From Chitinophagaceae bacterium (GTDB lineage Bacteria; Bacteroidota; Bacteroidia; Chitinophagales; Chitinophagaceae), in assembly GCA_019638625.1 (NCBI GenBank), contig JAHBTK010000004.1:372001-436000 (forward strand): DNA of 64,000 nucleotides. The letters are read 5' to 3'. Position numbers and translations under genes: made by a program. The notes beneath the pieces were generated by a model. It worked only from the letters and a program-made list of their open reading frames with translations. It did no database searches and was not told the origin of the DNA. Below are positions 23,321 through 32,907 of the stretch, in pieces. Each line of letters opens with the position of its first letter. Within the stretch, counting starts at the first letter, position 1.

Positions 23321-26017
23321 ATGACAGCAGAACACCAGAGATTGTCCGTAAACACTTCCAGAGAAATTCCTTTAGAGCAATGGGGGTCTTATCTGAGTGA
23401 GCGTCAATGGGGAACCGTAAGAGAAGATTATAGTGAAAATGGCGATGCCTGGAATTATTTCCCTTTTGAACATGCCCACTGCAGGGCTTATCGTTGGGGG
23501 GAAGACGGGTTGGCAGGTATCTGCGATTTTTTTGGAAACCTCTGTTTTGCTGTGGCATTGTGGAATGGCAGGGATAAAATTTTAAAAGAACGGCTGTTTG
23601 GATTGGGCAATGGCCAGGGCAATCATGGAGAAGATGTAAAGGAACTATATCATCACCTGGACAACATGCCTACCCACTATTACATGGAGTACCTGTATAA
23701 ATATCCCCAGCAGGAATTTCCCTACGAACTCCTGCGTGTGAAAAACAGGGAACAGTCAAAACAGGATCCGGAATACGAAATACTGGATACAGGCGTATTT
23801 GACAATAATGAATACTTTGACGTGCTGGTAACCTATGCCAAAAAAAGTCCACAGGATATCCTCATCAAGATCAGCATCACCAACCGGTCCAAAGAAGCTG
23901 CGCCCATTACAGTATTACCAACTCTATGGTTTTATAACCGGTGGCAATACGGTGGCTCCCTTGAAAAACCCGAGATCAGTTACCTGAATAAGACGGCGGT
24001 AAAAGCCAGGCATAGCCGGTTGGGTAATTACTATTTTTACTATCAAAAAACCAATGACACCTTCTTAACTGAAAACGAAACCAACAAGGAAAAAACCGGG
24101 CAGGGCTCCAACGACTCCGTTTTTGTAAAAGACGCTTTTCATGATGCAGTGATAGAAGGCAGGAATGTGCAGGCGCTGAAAGAGAAAAAAACAGGCACCA
24201 AGTTTTCACCGGTGTACAAACTGAAAGTACCCGCGGGCGAAACCAAAACTATTTTTTGCCGCCTGACCAACAAACTGCTGGACAACGCTTTTCGCCAGGA
24301 TTTCGAAAATATTTTCAGCAACCGGAAAGACGAAGCAGACGAGTTCTTTTCTGCAGTGCTTCCTGCAGGTATGGACGAAGATATGGCGCAGATACAGCGA
24401 CAGGCCTTGGCCGGATTGTTATGGAGTAAACAATACTATCATTACGATGTAGAGCGGTGGCTCACCACCAGCGATGGCATTACCCCGGTAAATGAAAATA
24501 AACTGACTGGCAGGAACCACGACTGGAAGCACCTGAAGAACCAGGACATCATCCTGATGCCCGACAAATGGGAATATCCCTGGTATGCTGCCTGGGACCT
24601 GGCTTTCCACTGTATATCAATGGCTGTAGCCGACCCCACATACGCCAAACACCAGTTGTTGCTGATCATGCGTGAATGGTATATGAAACCGGACGGGCAA
24701 TTGCCGGCTTACGAATGGAACTTCAGCGACGTGAACCCGCCTGTGCAGGCCTGGTCTGCATTACAGGTGTACTATATAGAAAAAAAGAACGCCGGAAAAG
24801 GAGATGTCATTTTTCTGAAAAAAATATTTCAGAAGCTGCTGATCAATTTCACGTGGTGGCTCAACCGGAAAGACGTGAAGGGAAACAATCTTTTTGAAGG
24901 AGGGTTCCTCGGGCTCGATAATATTGGGGTATTCAACAGAAGTACGCAACTCGGCAGTAATATGAAGCTGGAGCAGGCGGACGGCACCAGTTGGATGGCC
25001 ATGTATGCACTGAATATGCTGGAGATGGCCCTGGAAATAGCTGTACATGATATTTCGTTTGAGGACACTGCCACGAAGTTTTTTGAACAATTTGTTTTAG
25101 TAGCGGAAGCCATTAATGAACAGGGACTCTGGAACGAAGAAGATAAGTTTTTTTACGATACGCTTTCCATTCCGGATGCCAGCCCTATTCAACTTCGTAT
25201 TCAATCGCTGGTGGGGCTTACCACCCTGTTTGCAGTCTCTACCATGCAAACAAAAACGATCAATAAACTCAGTGATTTTAAGAAGCGGATAACCTGGTTT
25301 GAAATATACAGGAAAAGCAATGGCCATTTTTGGCCAAATGAGGAGCGTATTGATGGCGATGAAATACTATTATCCTTATTGCCCAGGGAAAGACTGGTGT
25401 ACCTGCTGGAGCACCTGCTGGATGAAGAAAAGTTCCTGTCGGAAGGCGGTATACGGGCGCTCTCAAAATACCATGAGAAACATCCTTATTCAGTTACTAT
25501 CAACGGTACTACATACACCGCCCAGTATGATCCGGGAGATTCTACTTCAGACTTATTCGGTGGAAACTCCAACTGGAGAGGCCCCGTATGGATACCCATG
25601 AACTACCTGATCATACAATCTATCAGGAAATACGGCTCTTTCTACGGCGACACCTTAACAGTGGAATGCCCCGTTGGGTCCGGCAATTGGGTGACGCTGG
25701 ATAAAGTAGCGGACGAACTTACCCGGAGAGTGATCAGCTTGTTTAAAAAAGATAAAAACGGGGAACGCCGGTTATTCGGAAAAGAATATGCCTGGTTTTA
25801 TAATCAACCCGGCAACGACCACCTCGTACTTTTCTTTGAATATTTTCATGGCGATACCGGGCGCGGTTTAGGCGCCAGCCACCAAACAGGCTGGACTTCG
25901 CTGGTGGCGGAATTGATCAACGAATTGCATCATAGTAATAACAAAACGGACCTGGCCTCCGAGGCAGCCGCAGCAGAGCGGCAGGCTAAAAAGACTCCCA
26001 CACAAAAAGGGCTTTAG
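23321..26017 (+). CDS. GH63-like (MGH1-type) glucosidase
   Basis: 898 residues from MTAEHQRLSVNTSREIPLEQ; the frame is open 38 codons further upstream but that part has no family character. The N-terminal beta-domain holds EDGLAGICDFFGNLCFAVAL. The C-terminal (alpha/alpha)6 barrel (about 400-880) has WAWDLAFHC-like PWYAAWDLAFHCISMAVADP, QLPAYEWNFSDVNPPVQAWS and FGGNSNWRGPVWIPMNYLII, where acidic residues (Asp of AWDLAFH, Glu of AYEWNF) are plausible catalytic positions. It has no signal peptide, so it is probably cytoplasmic and acts on glucosides or glycogen/trehalose-type sugars. Related enzymes are mannosylglycerate or glucosylglycerate hydrolases; exact substrate unknown. Monocistronic. 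Confidence 0.87.
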   Translation: MTAEHQRLSVNTSREIPLEQWGSYLSERQWGTVREDYSENGDAWNYFPFEHAHCRAYRWGEDGLAGICDFFGNLCFAVALWNGRDKILKERLFGLGNGQGNHGEDVKELYHHLDNMPTHYYMEYLYKYPQQEFPYELLRVKNREQSKQDPEYEILDTGVFDNNEYFDVLVTYAKKSPQDILIKISITNRSKEAAPITVLPTLWFYNRWQYGGSLEKPEISYLNKTAVKARHSRLGNYYFYYQKTNDTFLTENETNKEKTGQGSNDSVFVKDAFHDAVIEGRNVQALKEKKTGTKFSPVYKLKVPAGETKTIFCRLTNKLLDNAFRQDFENIFSNRKDEADEFFSAVLPAGMDEDMAQIQRQALAGLLWSKQYYHYDVERWLTTSDGITPVNENKLTGRNHDWKHLKNQDIILMPDKWEYPWYAAWDLAFHCISMAVADPTYAKHQLLLIMREWYMKPDGQLPAYEWNFSDVNPPVQAWSALQVYYIEKKNAGKGDVIFLKKIFQKLLINFTWWLNRKDVKGNNLFEGGFLGLDNIGVFNRSTQLGSNMKLEQADGTSWMAMYALNMLEMALEIAVHDISFEDTATKFFEQFVLVAEAINEQGLWNEEDKFFYDTLSIPDASPIQLRIQSLVGLTTLFAVSTMQTKTINKLSDFKKRITWFEIYRKSNGHFWPNEERIDGDEILLSLLPRERLVYLLEHLLDEEKFLSEGGIRALSKYHEKHPYSVTINGTTYTAQYDPGDSTSDLFGGNSNWRGPVWIPMNYLIIQSIRKYGSFYGDTLTVECPVGSGNWVTLDKVADELTRRVISLFKKDKNGERRLFGKEYAWFYNQPGNDHLVLFFEYFHGDTGRGLGASHQTGWTSLVAELINELHHSNNKTDLASEAAAAERQAKKTPTQKGL

Positions 26018-26453
26018 AAATAGCAGGCATAGTTGAAAAGGTCGTGGTGGATGGTTTATCCTATTGTCCCGCCCCGCTCCTTTACATTATGCTCAAGAGC
26101 AATCATCAGCAGGGCAACGTGCAGGCAGTTAAGTGCCCATATGATCACAACGGAAAGCCCGCACCCGTTTTACAAAATACATATTGGCATAATAAAACAC
26201 TGCAAGCGATACAAGAAACTTTAATTACAAAGGATGTGTCCGGACACTGATTCGCTTTTTTATGCAGAGTTTCAAAAACGATAACATATACCCGCTCAAT
26301 TCTGCAAATTACACCCCGGTAGCAATTCAAGATCAATATCATCAGCGCCTGTTATATAAACAGGGCGGCAAACACCGAATTTCAGAACAATTTTCAACAT
26401 CACTCAAAATCAAATGATTTGTATCCTGTTTAACCTGAACTTTGCAACATTTT
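26018..26453. other. intergenic stretch without recognised features
   Basis: About 436 bp between the glucosidase and the EamA gene. No convincing terminator, repeat or gene. A box GAACTTTG at about 26438-26445 resembles the -7 consensus with one mismatch (GA for TA), and could serve the EamA gene. Confidence 0.4.
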
Positions 26454-26460
26454 AAAGGAG
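26454..26460 (+). promoter_or_regulatory. strong Shine-Dalgarno site of the EamA gene
   Basis: AAAGGAG is 9 bp before the ATG at 26470. Such a complete site is unusual in this window, where most genes have no Shine-Dalgarno sequence, and it fixes the start of the transporter. Confidence 0.6.
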
Positions 26461-26469
26461 ACAGTAAGC

Positions 26470-27408
26470 ATGGATACAGGCACGAAACCGGAGTCGCTGA
26501 TAAAACTGATTGCCGCTTTTGCGGTGATCTACATTGTATGGGGTTCCACCTACTTTTTTATCCGGCTCGCGATAGAAGAAATACCGGTTTCCATCATGGG
26601 TATGTTCCGTTTTATTCCGGCCGGGCTGATCATGCTGGCCTGGTGTGCTTATCAGAAAGAAGAAATATTCCGTTGGCGGGATATACTGCCGGCTATGTTT
26701 ACAGGTTGCCTCCTGCTGTATATCGGAAATGGCGCCGTAGCCTGGTCGGAGCAGTTTTTGGCCAGTTCTCTCGTGGCGGTGTTTATTGCTTCTTCGCCTA
26801 TGTGGTTTGTACTGCTGGATTATAAACAATGGCGGGCCAATTTCTCCAGTACCAATACATTGCTCGGGTTGTTCCTCGGGTTTGCAGGCATCCTGTTCCT
26901 GTTTGGCGACCGGTTGAAACTGGTATTCGGTACAGGAGGGTTTTCCGGCAACCGTTGGGAAATGTTGTCTTTTGCCGCTTTAACTGTCGGGTCTGTTACC
27001 TGGGCAGCCGGGTCCTTATATTCCAAATACAGACCCTCAGGCTTTTCAGGTCCCCTTCACTCCGGCTGGCAAATGCTTGGGGCAGGCCTGGCTTTTACCG
27101 TCACTTCTTTTCTGCACCGCGACTGGGATGCCTTTGATATCGGCTCCGTAAGCAACACTGCGTGGTGGGCTATTGTTTACCTCATTATCATGGGATCATT
27201 GATTGGCTACAGCAGCTATGTGTGGCTGCTTAAAAAACGCCCGGCAACTCAGGTAAGCACCCATGCCTATGTGAATCCGGTAGTCGCTGTTTTACTGGGT
27301 GTCCTGTTTCTTAATGAAACAGTAACTACCAGGCAGATCATTGGGTTATGTATTATTCTCACCGGTGTGCTATTGGTGAATATAGCCAAATACAGGAACG
27401 GGAAATAA
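26470..27408 (+). CDS. EamA/DMT family transporter
   Basis: 312 residues with ten hydrophobic segments in two EamA repeats. The first repeat starts VIYIVWGSTYFFIRLAIEEI, the typical opening of the family. The second ends in STHAYVNPVVAVLLGVLFLN and IGLCIILTGVLLVNIAK, also diagnostic (NP-V-A-x-L-G). These are drug/metabolite exporters such as RhtA and YdcZ relatives; the substrate is not predictable. Start fixed by a Shine-Dalgarno site. Monocistronic. Confidence 0.92.
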   Translation: MDTGTKPESLIKLIAAFAVIYIVWGSTYFFIRLAIEEIPVSIMGMFRFIPAGLIMLAWCAYQKEEIFRWRDILPAMFTGCLLLYIGNGAVAWSEQFLASSLVAVFIASSPMWFVLLDYKQWRANFSSTNTLLGLFLGFAGILFLFGDRLKLVFGTGGFSGNRWEMLSFAALTVGSVTWAAGSLYSKYRPSGFSGPLHSGWQMLGAGLAFTVTSFLHRDWDAFDIGSVSNTAWWAIVYLIIMGSLIGYSSYVWLLKKRPATQVSTHAYVNPVVAVLLGVLFLNETVTTRQIIGLCIILTGVLLVNIAKYRNGK

Positions 27409-27601
27409 GAAAACAACTTTCCGGATAAAACGAACAAGTTTCAGTTAAAACTCTGGTAACGTATAGACGAAGATTACTGCAATGAAGAATAATCCCCGGG
27501 TTTCTTCCCGGATTTTTGCAGCGGGACATTTTTTCTTAATTTCAGTATTATCATTATACCGGTTGGCAAACAAACCGGGATATCCATTTTCAAATCAACA
27601 C

Positions 27602-29095
27602 ATGCAACAACTCATTAAATCAATCTGCATACTGACAGGATTTCTTTTTTGCACCATTTATCCTGCAATGGTTCGGGCGCAACAAAAACCCAATATCATT
27701 TATATCCTAGCAGATGATCTCGGCTACGGCGACCTAAGCTGCTTAAATGCCGGTTCAAAAATTAAAACCGTGAATGTTGATGCCCTGTCAAAGCAGGGAA
27801 TGAGTTTTACGGATGCCCATAGTAATTCGGCCGTATGTACTCCTACCCGTTATGGAGTGCTTACCGGCAGGTATGCCTGGCGGACCCGGCTGCAGAACGG
27901 AGTACTCTGGGGCTATGATTCAATGCTGATCAATAATAATCGCACTACCGTAGCTTCTTATTTAAAACGGAACGGGTATAACACTGCCTGTATCGGGAAA
28001 TGGCATCTCGGGCTGGATTGGCGGAAAGACAGGACCGGCAAAACAGATTTATCAAAACCTGTTGCAGCAGGTCCCCGGCAGGCAGGCTTTGATTATTTTT
28101 ATGGCATACCCGCCTCTCTGGACATGGCCCCATATGTATATATTGAAAACAACCGGGTTACTGCTACAAGCATTGATAGTGTAAGTGCAAATAGCGACAA
28201 GGCGTTCTGGAGAAGCGGACCAGCCGGAAATGATTTCCGGCACGAGGAGGTATTGCCAACCCTTATTTCGAAAGCGGTAAATTATATTCACCGGGAAGTC
28301 CCTACCGGAAACCCATTCTTTCTGTATCTCCCGCTCACTTCACCTCATACGCCCATTTTGCCTGCTCAATACAAAGGACGATCCGGAACCAATGAATACG
28401 GAGATTTTGTGCTGATGACTGATGATATGGTAGGCCGCATTATGCAGGCTGTAAAAGATGCGGGCGCCGAAGAAAATACATTCATCATTTTTACCAGCGA
28501 TAATGGCGCTTCACCGATGTCGGATTTTAAAGAATTGGCCGCTGCCGGTCATTATCCCGGTTATGTCTTCCGGGGTGCGAAAGCCGATATTTATGAGGGA
28601 GGGCACCGGATTCCCTTTATCGCGAAATGGCCCTCCCGGGTAAAACCCGGAACCCGCTCCGATGAAACGATTTGCCTGACAGATCTTTTAGCTACGGTTG
28701 CAGAGATCGTCGGATCACCCCTGCGGGAAGACGAAGGCGAAGACAGCTTCAGCATATTGCCTCTGCTGACCGGCAACAAAACTTACCTGCGAACAAGTAT
28801 CATACACCATTCTATTGACGGCAAATTTTCTATAAGGGATAAACACTGGAAATTGATCCTTGCCAGCGGCTCAGGGGGCTGGAGCACACCCACAGAGAAG
28901 GAGGCAATCGCGCAGGGCTTATCGCCCGTACAGTTATACGACCTTTCATCAGACATCGGCGAAACCAATAATATGGCAACAGATCACCCTTCCGTTGTTC
29001 GCTCATTGTCCGCACTGCTTGAGTCGATAGTTGAAAACGGGCGCTCCACACCAGGCGCCAAACAACGCAACGATGCCAGGGTTGTTTTTAAATGA
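27602..29095 (+). CDS. exported arylsulfatase (sulfatase family)
   Basis: 497 residues from MQQLIKSICILTGFLFCTIY, which gives a proper signal peptide (cut after VRAQ); an ATG 40 codons upstream is in frame but less likely. Seen: metal site KPNIIYILADDLGYGDLSC, the formylglycine motif CTPTR in NSAVCTPTRYGVLTGRYAW (Cys-type sulfatase, needing a maturase encoded elsewhere), GKWHLG and FTSDNGASP. These are the catalytic segments of alkaline-phosphatase-fold sulfatases that hydrolyse sulfate esters of polysaccharides or aryl compounds in the periplasm. No SusC/D pair or maturase gene is nearby, so no substrate can be inferred. Confidence 0.93.
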   Translation: MQQLIKSICILTGFLFCTIYPAMVRAQQKPNIIYILADDLGYGDLSCLNAGSKIKTVNVDALSKQGMSFTDAHSNSAVCTPTRYGVLTGRYAWRTRLQNGVLWGYDSMLINNNRTTVASYLKRNGYNTACIGKWHLGLDWRKDRTGKTDLSKPVAAGPRQAGFDYFYGIPASLDMAPYVYIENNRVTATSIDSVSANSDKAFWRSGPAGNDFRHEEVLPTLISKAVNYIHREVPTGNPFFLYLPLTSPHTPILPAQYKGRSGTNEYGDFVLMTDDMVGRIMQAVKDAGAEENTFIIFTSDNGASPMSDFKELAAAGHYPGYVFRGAKADIYEGGHRIPFIAKWPSRVKPGTRSDETICLTDLLATVAEIVGSPLREDEGEDSFSILPLLTGNKTYLRTSIIHHSIDGKFSIRDKHWKLILASGSGGWSTPTEKEAIAQGLSPVQLYDLSSDIGETNNMATDHPSVVRSLSALLESIVENGRSTPGAKQRNDARVVFK

Positions 29096-29368
29096 GTTCG
29101 AAGGTTGATTGTTTTAAACTAGCCGGCTGTCGTCAACATATCACGCTTCATTTTGTTGACCGGATATTTTTCAATTCAGGATATCAAATTTTGCTATCAA
29201 TTGAAAACACATTAATTTCATGACATAAGCTTTGCTGCCCTTTTCATAAAAGCCAACCGCCAGGTGCTACCTCTGTGCCTGTCTGGTTTTGTCTGACTCG
29301 TTCTGCGATCCGGTCTGCTTTTATGATCATAGCTATGAACATTCTTTATTCAAACAACCATACCTGTT

Positions 29369-32300
29369 ATGGCAATAAGGGCAGCTATCAATCACAAGAC
29401 CATCTACCGGTACGACCGGCCGGTGGCGCTTAGTCCTCATGTTTTCCGCCTTCGTCCGGCGGTGCATTCGCGAACACCAATAGAAGCTTATTCTTTTAAG
29501 CTAAAGCCTGAAAATCATTTTATCAACTGGCAACAGGACCCTTTTGGCAATTACCAGGCAAGAGTAGTATTTCCTGAAAAAACAACCGAACTCATTATTG
29601 AAGTGGAGGTGATTGCCCGAATGACGGTTATCAATCCTTTTGATTTCTTTGTAGAAGAGTACGCGGAAAAATATCCTTTCCAATACCAGGGTGCTTTGCC
29701 GAAGGAACTGGCGCCCTACCTGGAGATCAGGGAAAACGGGCCATTGCTCAACCAGTGGCTTTCCCGTGTAGAACTCACCAAAGAGACACCGATTGTAGAT
29801 TTCCTGGTGAGTCTCAATCAACAGTTGAACAAAGACATTAGTTATACCATCCGTATGGAACCGGGGGTGCAGCGTTGTGAGGAAACGCTCTCAAAAGCGC
29901 TGGGTTCCTGCAGGGACTCTGCCTGGCTGCTGGTGCAGATATTAAGGCATACCGGGTTGGCTGCCCGCTTTGTATCGGGATATCTCGTACAGCTTACAGC
30001 AGACATAAAATCCCTGGACGGACCTTCCGGGCCGGAGGCGGACTTTACCGACCTGCATGCATGGGCTGAAGTATATATACCCGGCGCCGGCTGGATAGGG
30101 CTCGATCCTACTTCAGGACTGTTCGCCGGTGAAGGACATATTCCCCTGGCCTGTACACCGGACCATGCCAGTGCGGCGCCGGTAGTGGGCGCCACAGATA
30201 TTTGTGAAACGACTTTCTATTTTGATAACAAGGTTACCCGTATACATGAAGACCCCAGGGTGACCAAACCTTATACCTTTGAGCAATGGGAGCAGATCTA
30301 TGCTACCGGGTTACAGGTGGATGCCGATCTGCAGGCCGGCGATGTGAGAATGACCATGGGCGGCGAGCCTACTTTTGTTTCGATTGACGATATGGAATCG
30401 GCACAATGGAACACGATCGCCGACGGTCTGCACAAACGCATTTTATCGCATGATCTGATTTTCCGGTTAAGGGATGCTTTTGGCCCCGGGGGCATGCTTC
30501 ATTACGGGCAGGGAAAATGGTATCCCGGCGAACCCTTACCCCGCTGGCAGTACGGGCTGTACTGGCGTAAAGATGGCGTGCCGGTATGGAAGAACCGGGC
30601 GCTGATGGCGCTGGAAACCCATCCACAGAAATACATCTTCAAGGATGCGGAAATGTTTACTGAAGAACTGGCAAAGCACCTGTCGGTAAGCACCGCGAAT
30701 ATCACACCGGCTTATGAGGACATATTTTATTTTTTATGGACAGAAGGTAAAATACCCGTAAACCTGGACCCCCTTAAATACAACCTCAAAGACTCTATAG
30801 AAAGACGTACCCTGGGCCAGTTGCTGGACCGTGGGCTGGACTCTCCCGCCGGTTATATATTGCCGTTAGAGTGGAACCATTGGTCTGACGCCTGGCGGAG
30901 CTGCCGCTGGCAACTAAGCCGTGATTATCTTTTCCTTATGCCCGGCAATTCCCCGATCGGTCTGCGTTTACCGATTAACAGCCTGCCGGTGACGTCCCGG
31001 CAGGAAACAGTAGAAAGAAGCCTGTTTGAAGAAGTAAGCGCTTTACCATCCTACCAGGAAACCATCGCCAGCCGGTACGGACTGGTAAGTGATCACGTAA
31101 TACCCAAAAGCCGTATAGCCGAACAGGTTGCAGAAGCCGATGATAAAAAGGACAGAAAGAAAAAAAAACCGGAAGATACTGACGCATTGGAGATACCGCC
31201 CTTATTTGAAACAGATGTTATCAAAACAGCCGTATGCGTTGAAGCAAGAGAAGGGATTATCCATGTGTTCCTTCCCCCGGTAAGCCACCTGGAACATTAC
31301 CTGGACCTGGTGGCATCCGTGGAAGCCACCGCAGAAAAACTACAGATGCCCGTGCGTATTGAAGGGTATGAACCACCTCGCGACAACCGGCTGGAACGCC
31401 TTGTGGTATCGCCCGATCCGGGTGTTATCGAAGTAAATATCCATCCATCCGGAAGCTGGGTGGAACTGGTGAACAATACCGACACCCTGTATGAACAGAC
31501 GCACCTTGTCCGGTTGGGCACTGAAAAATTTATGCTCGATGGCCGCCATACCGGTACAGGTGGAGGCAACCATGTTACCATCGGCGGCGCCACACCATCC
31601 GATAGCCCGCTGCTGAGAAGACCGGATGTATTGCGCAGCCTGATCACTTACTGGCAACACCATCCTGCTTTGTCTTATTTGTTTTCAGGTGCTTTTATAG
31701 GTCCCACCAGCCAGGCGCCACGCATAGACGAGGGGCGGGAGGAGAGGTTATATGAAATGGAGATCGCTTTTGAGCAAATACCGGAAAACAGTTCGGTTCC
31801 CTTCTGGTTAACCGACCGCCTGTTCAGGCACCTGCTGACGGATATAACCGGCAATACTCACCGTGCCGAATTTTGCATCGACAAACTATATTCTCCCGAT
31901 TCATCTTCCGGACGACTGGGCATACTGGAGTTCCGGGCATTTGATATGCCGCCGCACAAGCATATGAGCCTGGTGCAGATGCTGCTGATAAGGTCCTTGT
32001 TGGCTGCATTCTGGAAAAAACCCTACAAACACAAGTTGGTACGATGGGGCACTGAACTGCATGACAAATTCATGCTGGAGCACTATGTTCGAAAAGACAT
32101 GGAAGACGTGGTATCCGATCTTCAGGCGGCAGGGTATGCATTTGACATGAACTGGTTTGAACCATTCTTTGAATTCCGGTTCCCACACTATGGGACTGTT
32201 ATGATAAAAGAAATAGAAATGGAAATACGAATGGGCATAGAGCCCTGGCATGTGTTGGGGGAAGAAATGTCGAGCAGCGGCACTGCACGATTTGTTGATT

Positions 32301-32809
32301 CCTCTATGGAGCGGGTGCAGGTCAGGCTGAAAAATCTGCACGGCGACCGGTATATACTGCTTTGCAATGGATGCAGGGTGCCCATGTCTGCAACAGACGT
32401 GAAAGGCAAATATGTGTGTGGTATTCGATACCGGGCCTGGCAGCCACCATCCGCCTTACACCCGACAATAGGTATCGACGCACCCCTGGTATTTGACATT
32501 ATAGACACCTGGAACAACCGGTCAATAGGCGGTTGCACGTATTTTGTTTCGCACCCCGGCGGCAGAAGTTACGATACTATTCCGGTAAACAGCTACGAAG
32601 CGGAGTCCAGGCGGGTAAGCCGTTTCTGGGATCACGGACATAACCAGGGCGTTATAGAGCCGCAGGTTATCGGCACCGCCTCTTCACATTATGTCAGGCA
32701 GCGCACGGAAACCTATTCCCTTCAGCACATGCCTGATGCCGAAATAAATAACGAGTTTCCGCATACGCTCGACCTGCGGCAATTCTGGAACAGGAAAATG
32801 TATGAATAA
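29369..32809 (+). CDS. transglutaminase-like / DUF2126 fusion protein
   Basis: 1146 residues. The N-terminal 80 residues form the bacterial transglutaminase N domain (KTIYRYDRPVALSPHVFRLR). The core follows with a complete Cys-His-Asp triad: Cys181 (LGSCRDSAWL), His230 (DLHAWAEVYIPGAGW), Asp246 (GLDPTSG). From about 320 to the end is DUF2126 (starts VRMTMGGEPTFVSIDDM; contains HTGTGGGNHVTIGGA and LEFRAFDMPPH). DUF2126 has been predicted to have a glutamine-synthetase/GCS-like ligase fold. A basic low-complexity linker (DKKDRKKKKPED, about 593-604) interrupts it. No signal peptide: cytoplasmic. First gene of a four-gene unit whose biochemical role is unknown. Confidence 0.92.
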   Translation: MAIRAAINHKTIYRYDRPVALSPHVFRLRPAVHSRTPIEAYSFKLKPENHFINWQQDPFGNYQARVVFPEKTTELIIEVEVIARMTVINPFDFFVEEYAEKYPFQYQGALPKELAPYLEIRENGPLLNQWLSRVELTKETPIVDFLVSLNQQLNKDISYTIRMEPGVQRCEETLSKALGSCRDSAWLLVQILRHTGLAARFVSGYLVQLTADIKSLDGPSGPEADFTDLHAWAEVYIPGAGWIGLDPTSGLFAGEGHIPLACTPDHASAAPVVGATDICETTFYFDNKVTRIHEDPRVTKPYTFEQWEQIYATGLQVDADLQAGDVRMTMGGEPTFVSIDDMESAQWNTIADGLHKRILSHDLIFRLRDAFGPGGMLHYGQGKWYPGEPLPRWQYGLYWRKDGVPVWKNRALMALETHPQKYIFKDAEMFTEELAKHLSVSTANITPAYEDIFYFLWTEGKIPVNLDPLKYNLKDSIERRTLGQLLDRGLDSPAGYILPLEWNHWSDAWRSCRWQLSRDYLFLMPGNSPIGLRLPINSLPVTSRQETVERSLFEEVSALPSYQETIASRYGLVSDHVIPKSRIAEQVAEADDKKDRKKKKPEDTDALEIPPLFETDVIKTAVCVEAREGIIHVFLPPVSHLEHYLDLVASVEATAEKLQMPVRIEGYEPPRDNRLERLVVSPDPGVIEVNIHPSGSWVELVNNTDTLYEQTHLVRLGTEKFMLDGRHTGTGGGNHVTIGGATPSDSPLLRRPDVLRSLITYWQHHPALSYLFSGAFIGPTSQAPRIDEGREERLYEMEIAFEQIPENSSVPFWLTDRLFRHLLTDITGNTHRAEFCIDKLYSPDSSSGRLGILEFRAFDMPPHKHMSLVQMLLIRSLLAAFWKKPYKHKLVRWGTELHDKFMLEHYVRKDMEDVVSDLQAAGYAFDMNWFEPFFEFRFPHYGTVMIKEIEMEIRMGIEPWHVLGEEMSSSGTARFVDSSMERVQVRLKNLHGDRYILLCNGCRVPMSATDVKGKYVCGIRYRAWQPPSALHPTIGIDAPLVFDIIDTWNNRSIGGCTYFVSHPGGRSYDTIPVNSYEAESRRVSRFWDHGHNQGVIEPQVIGTASSHYVRQRTETYSLQHMPDAEINNEFPHTLDLRQFWNRKMYE

Positions 32810-32907
32810 AATTAAACTTGGCAACATTGACCAATATGCTTATATTTTCATTACTAACCTGCTGCCACACAAAAACAGTGTAAAGCTTCATCAGATAAAT
32901 CATTCGT

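Noticed and set aside
26033..26250. Short plus-strand frames between the glucosidase and EamA gene
   Set aside because: Cys/His-rich chance frames without a ribosome site; overlapping in two phases.
27482..27601. Upstream extension of the sulfatase with an extra 40 codons
   Set aside because: It would place two hydrophobic segments before the signal peptide; the internal ATG at 27602 gives a normal exported enzyme.
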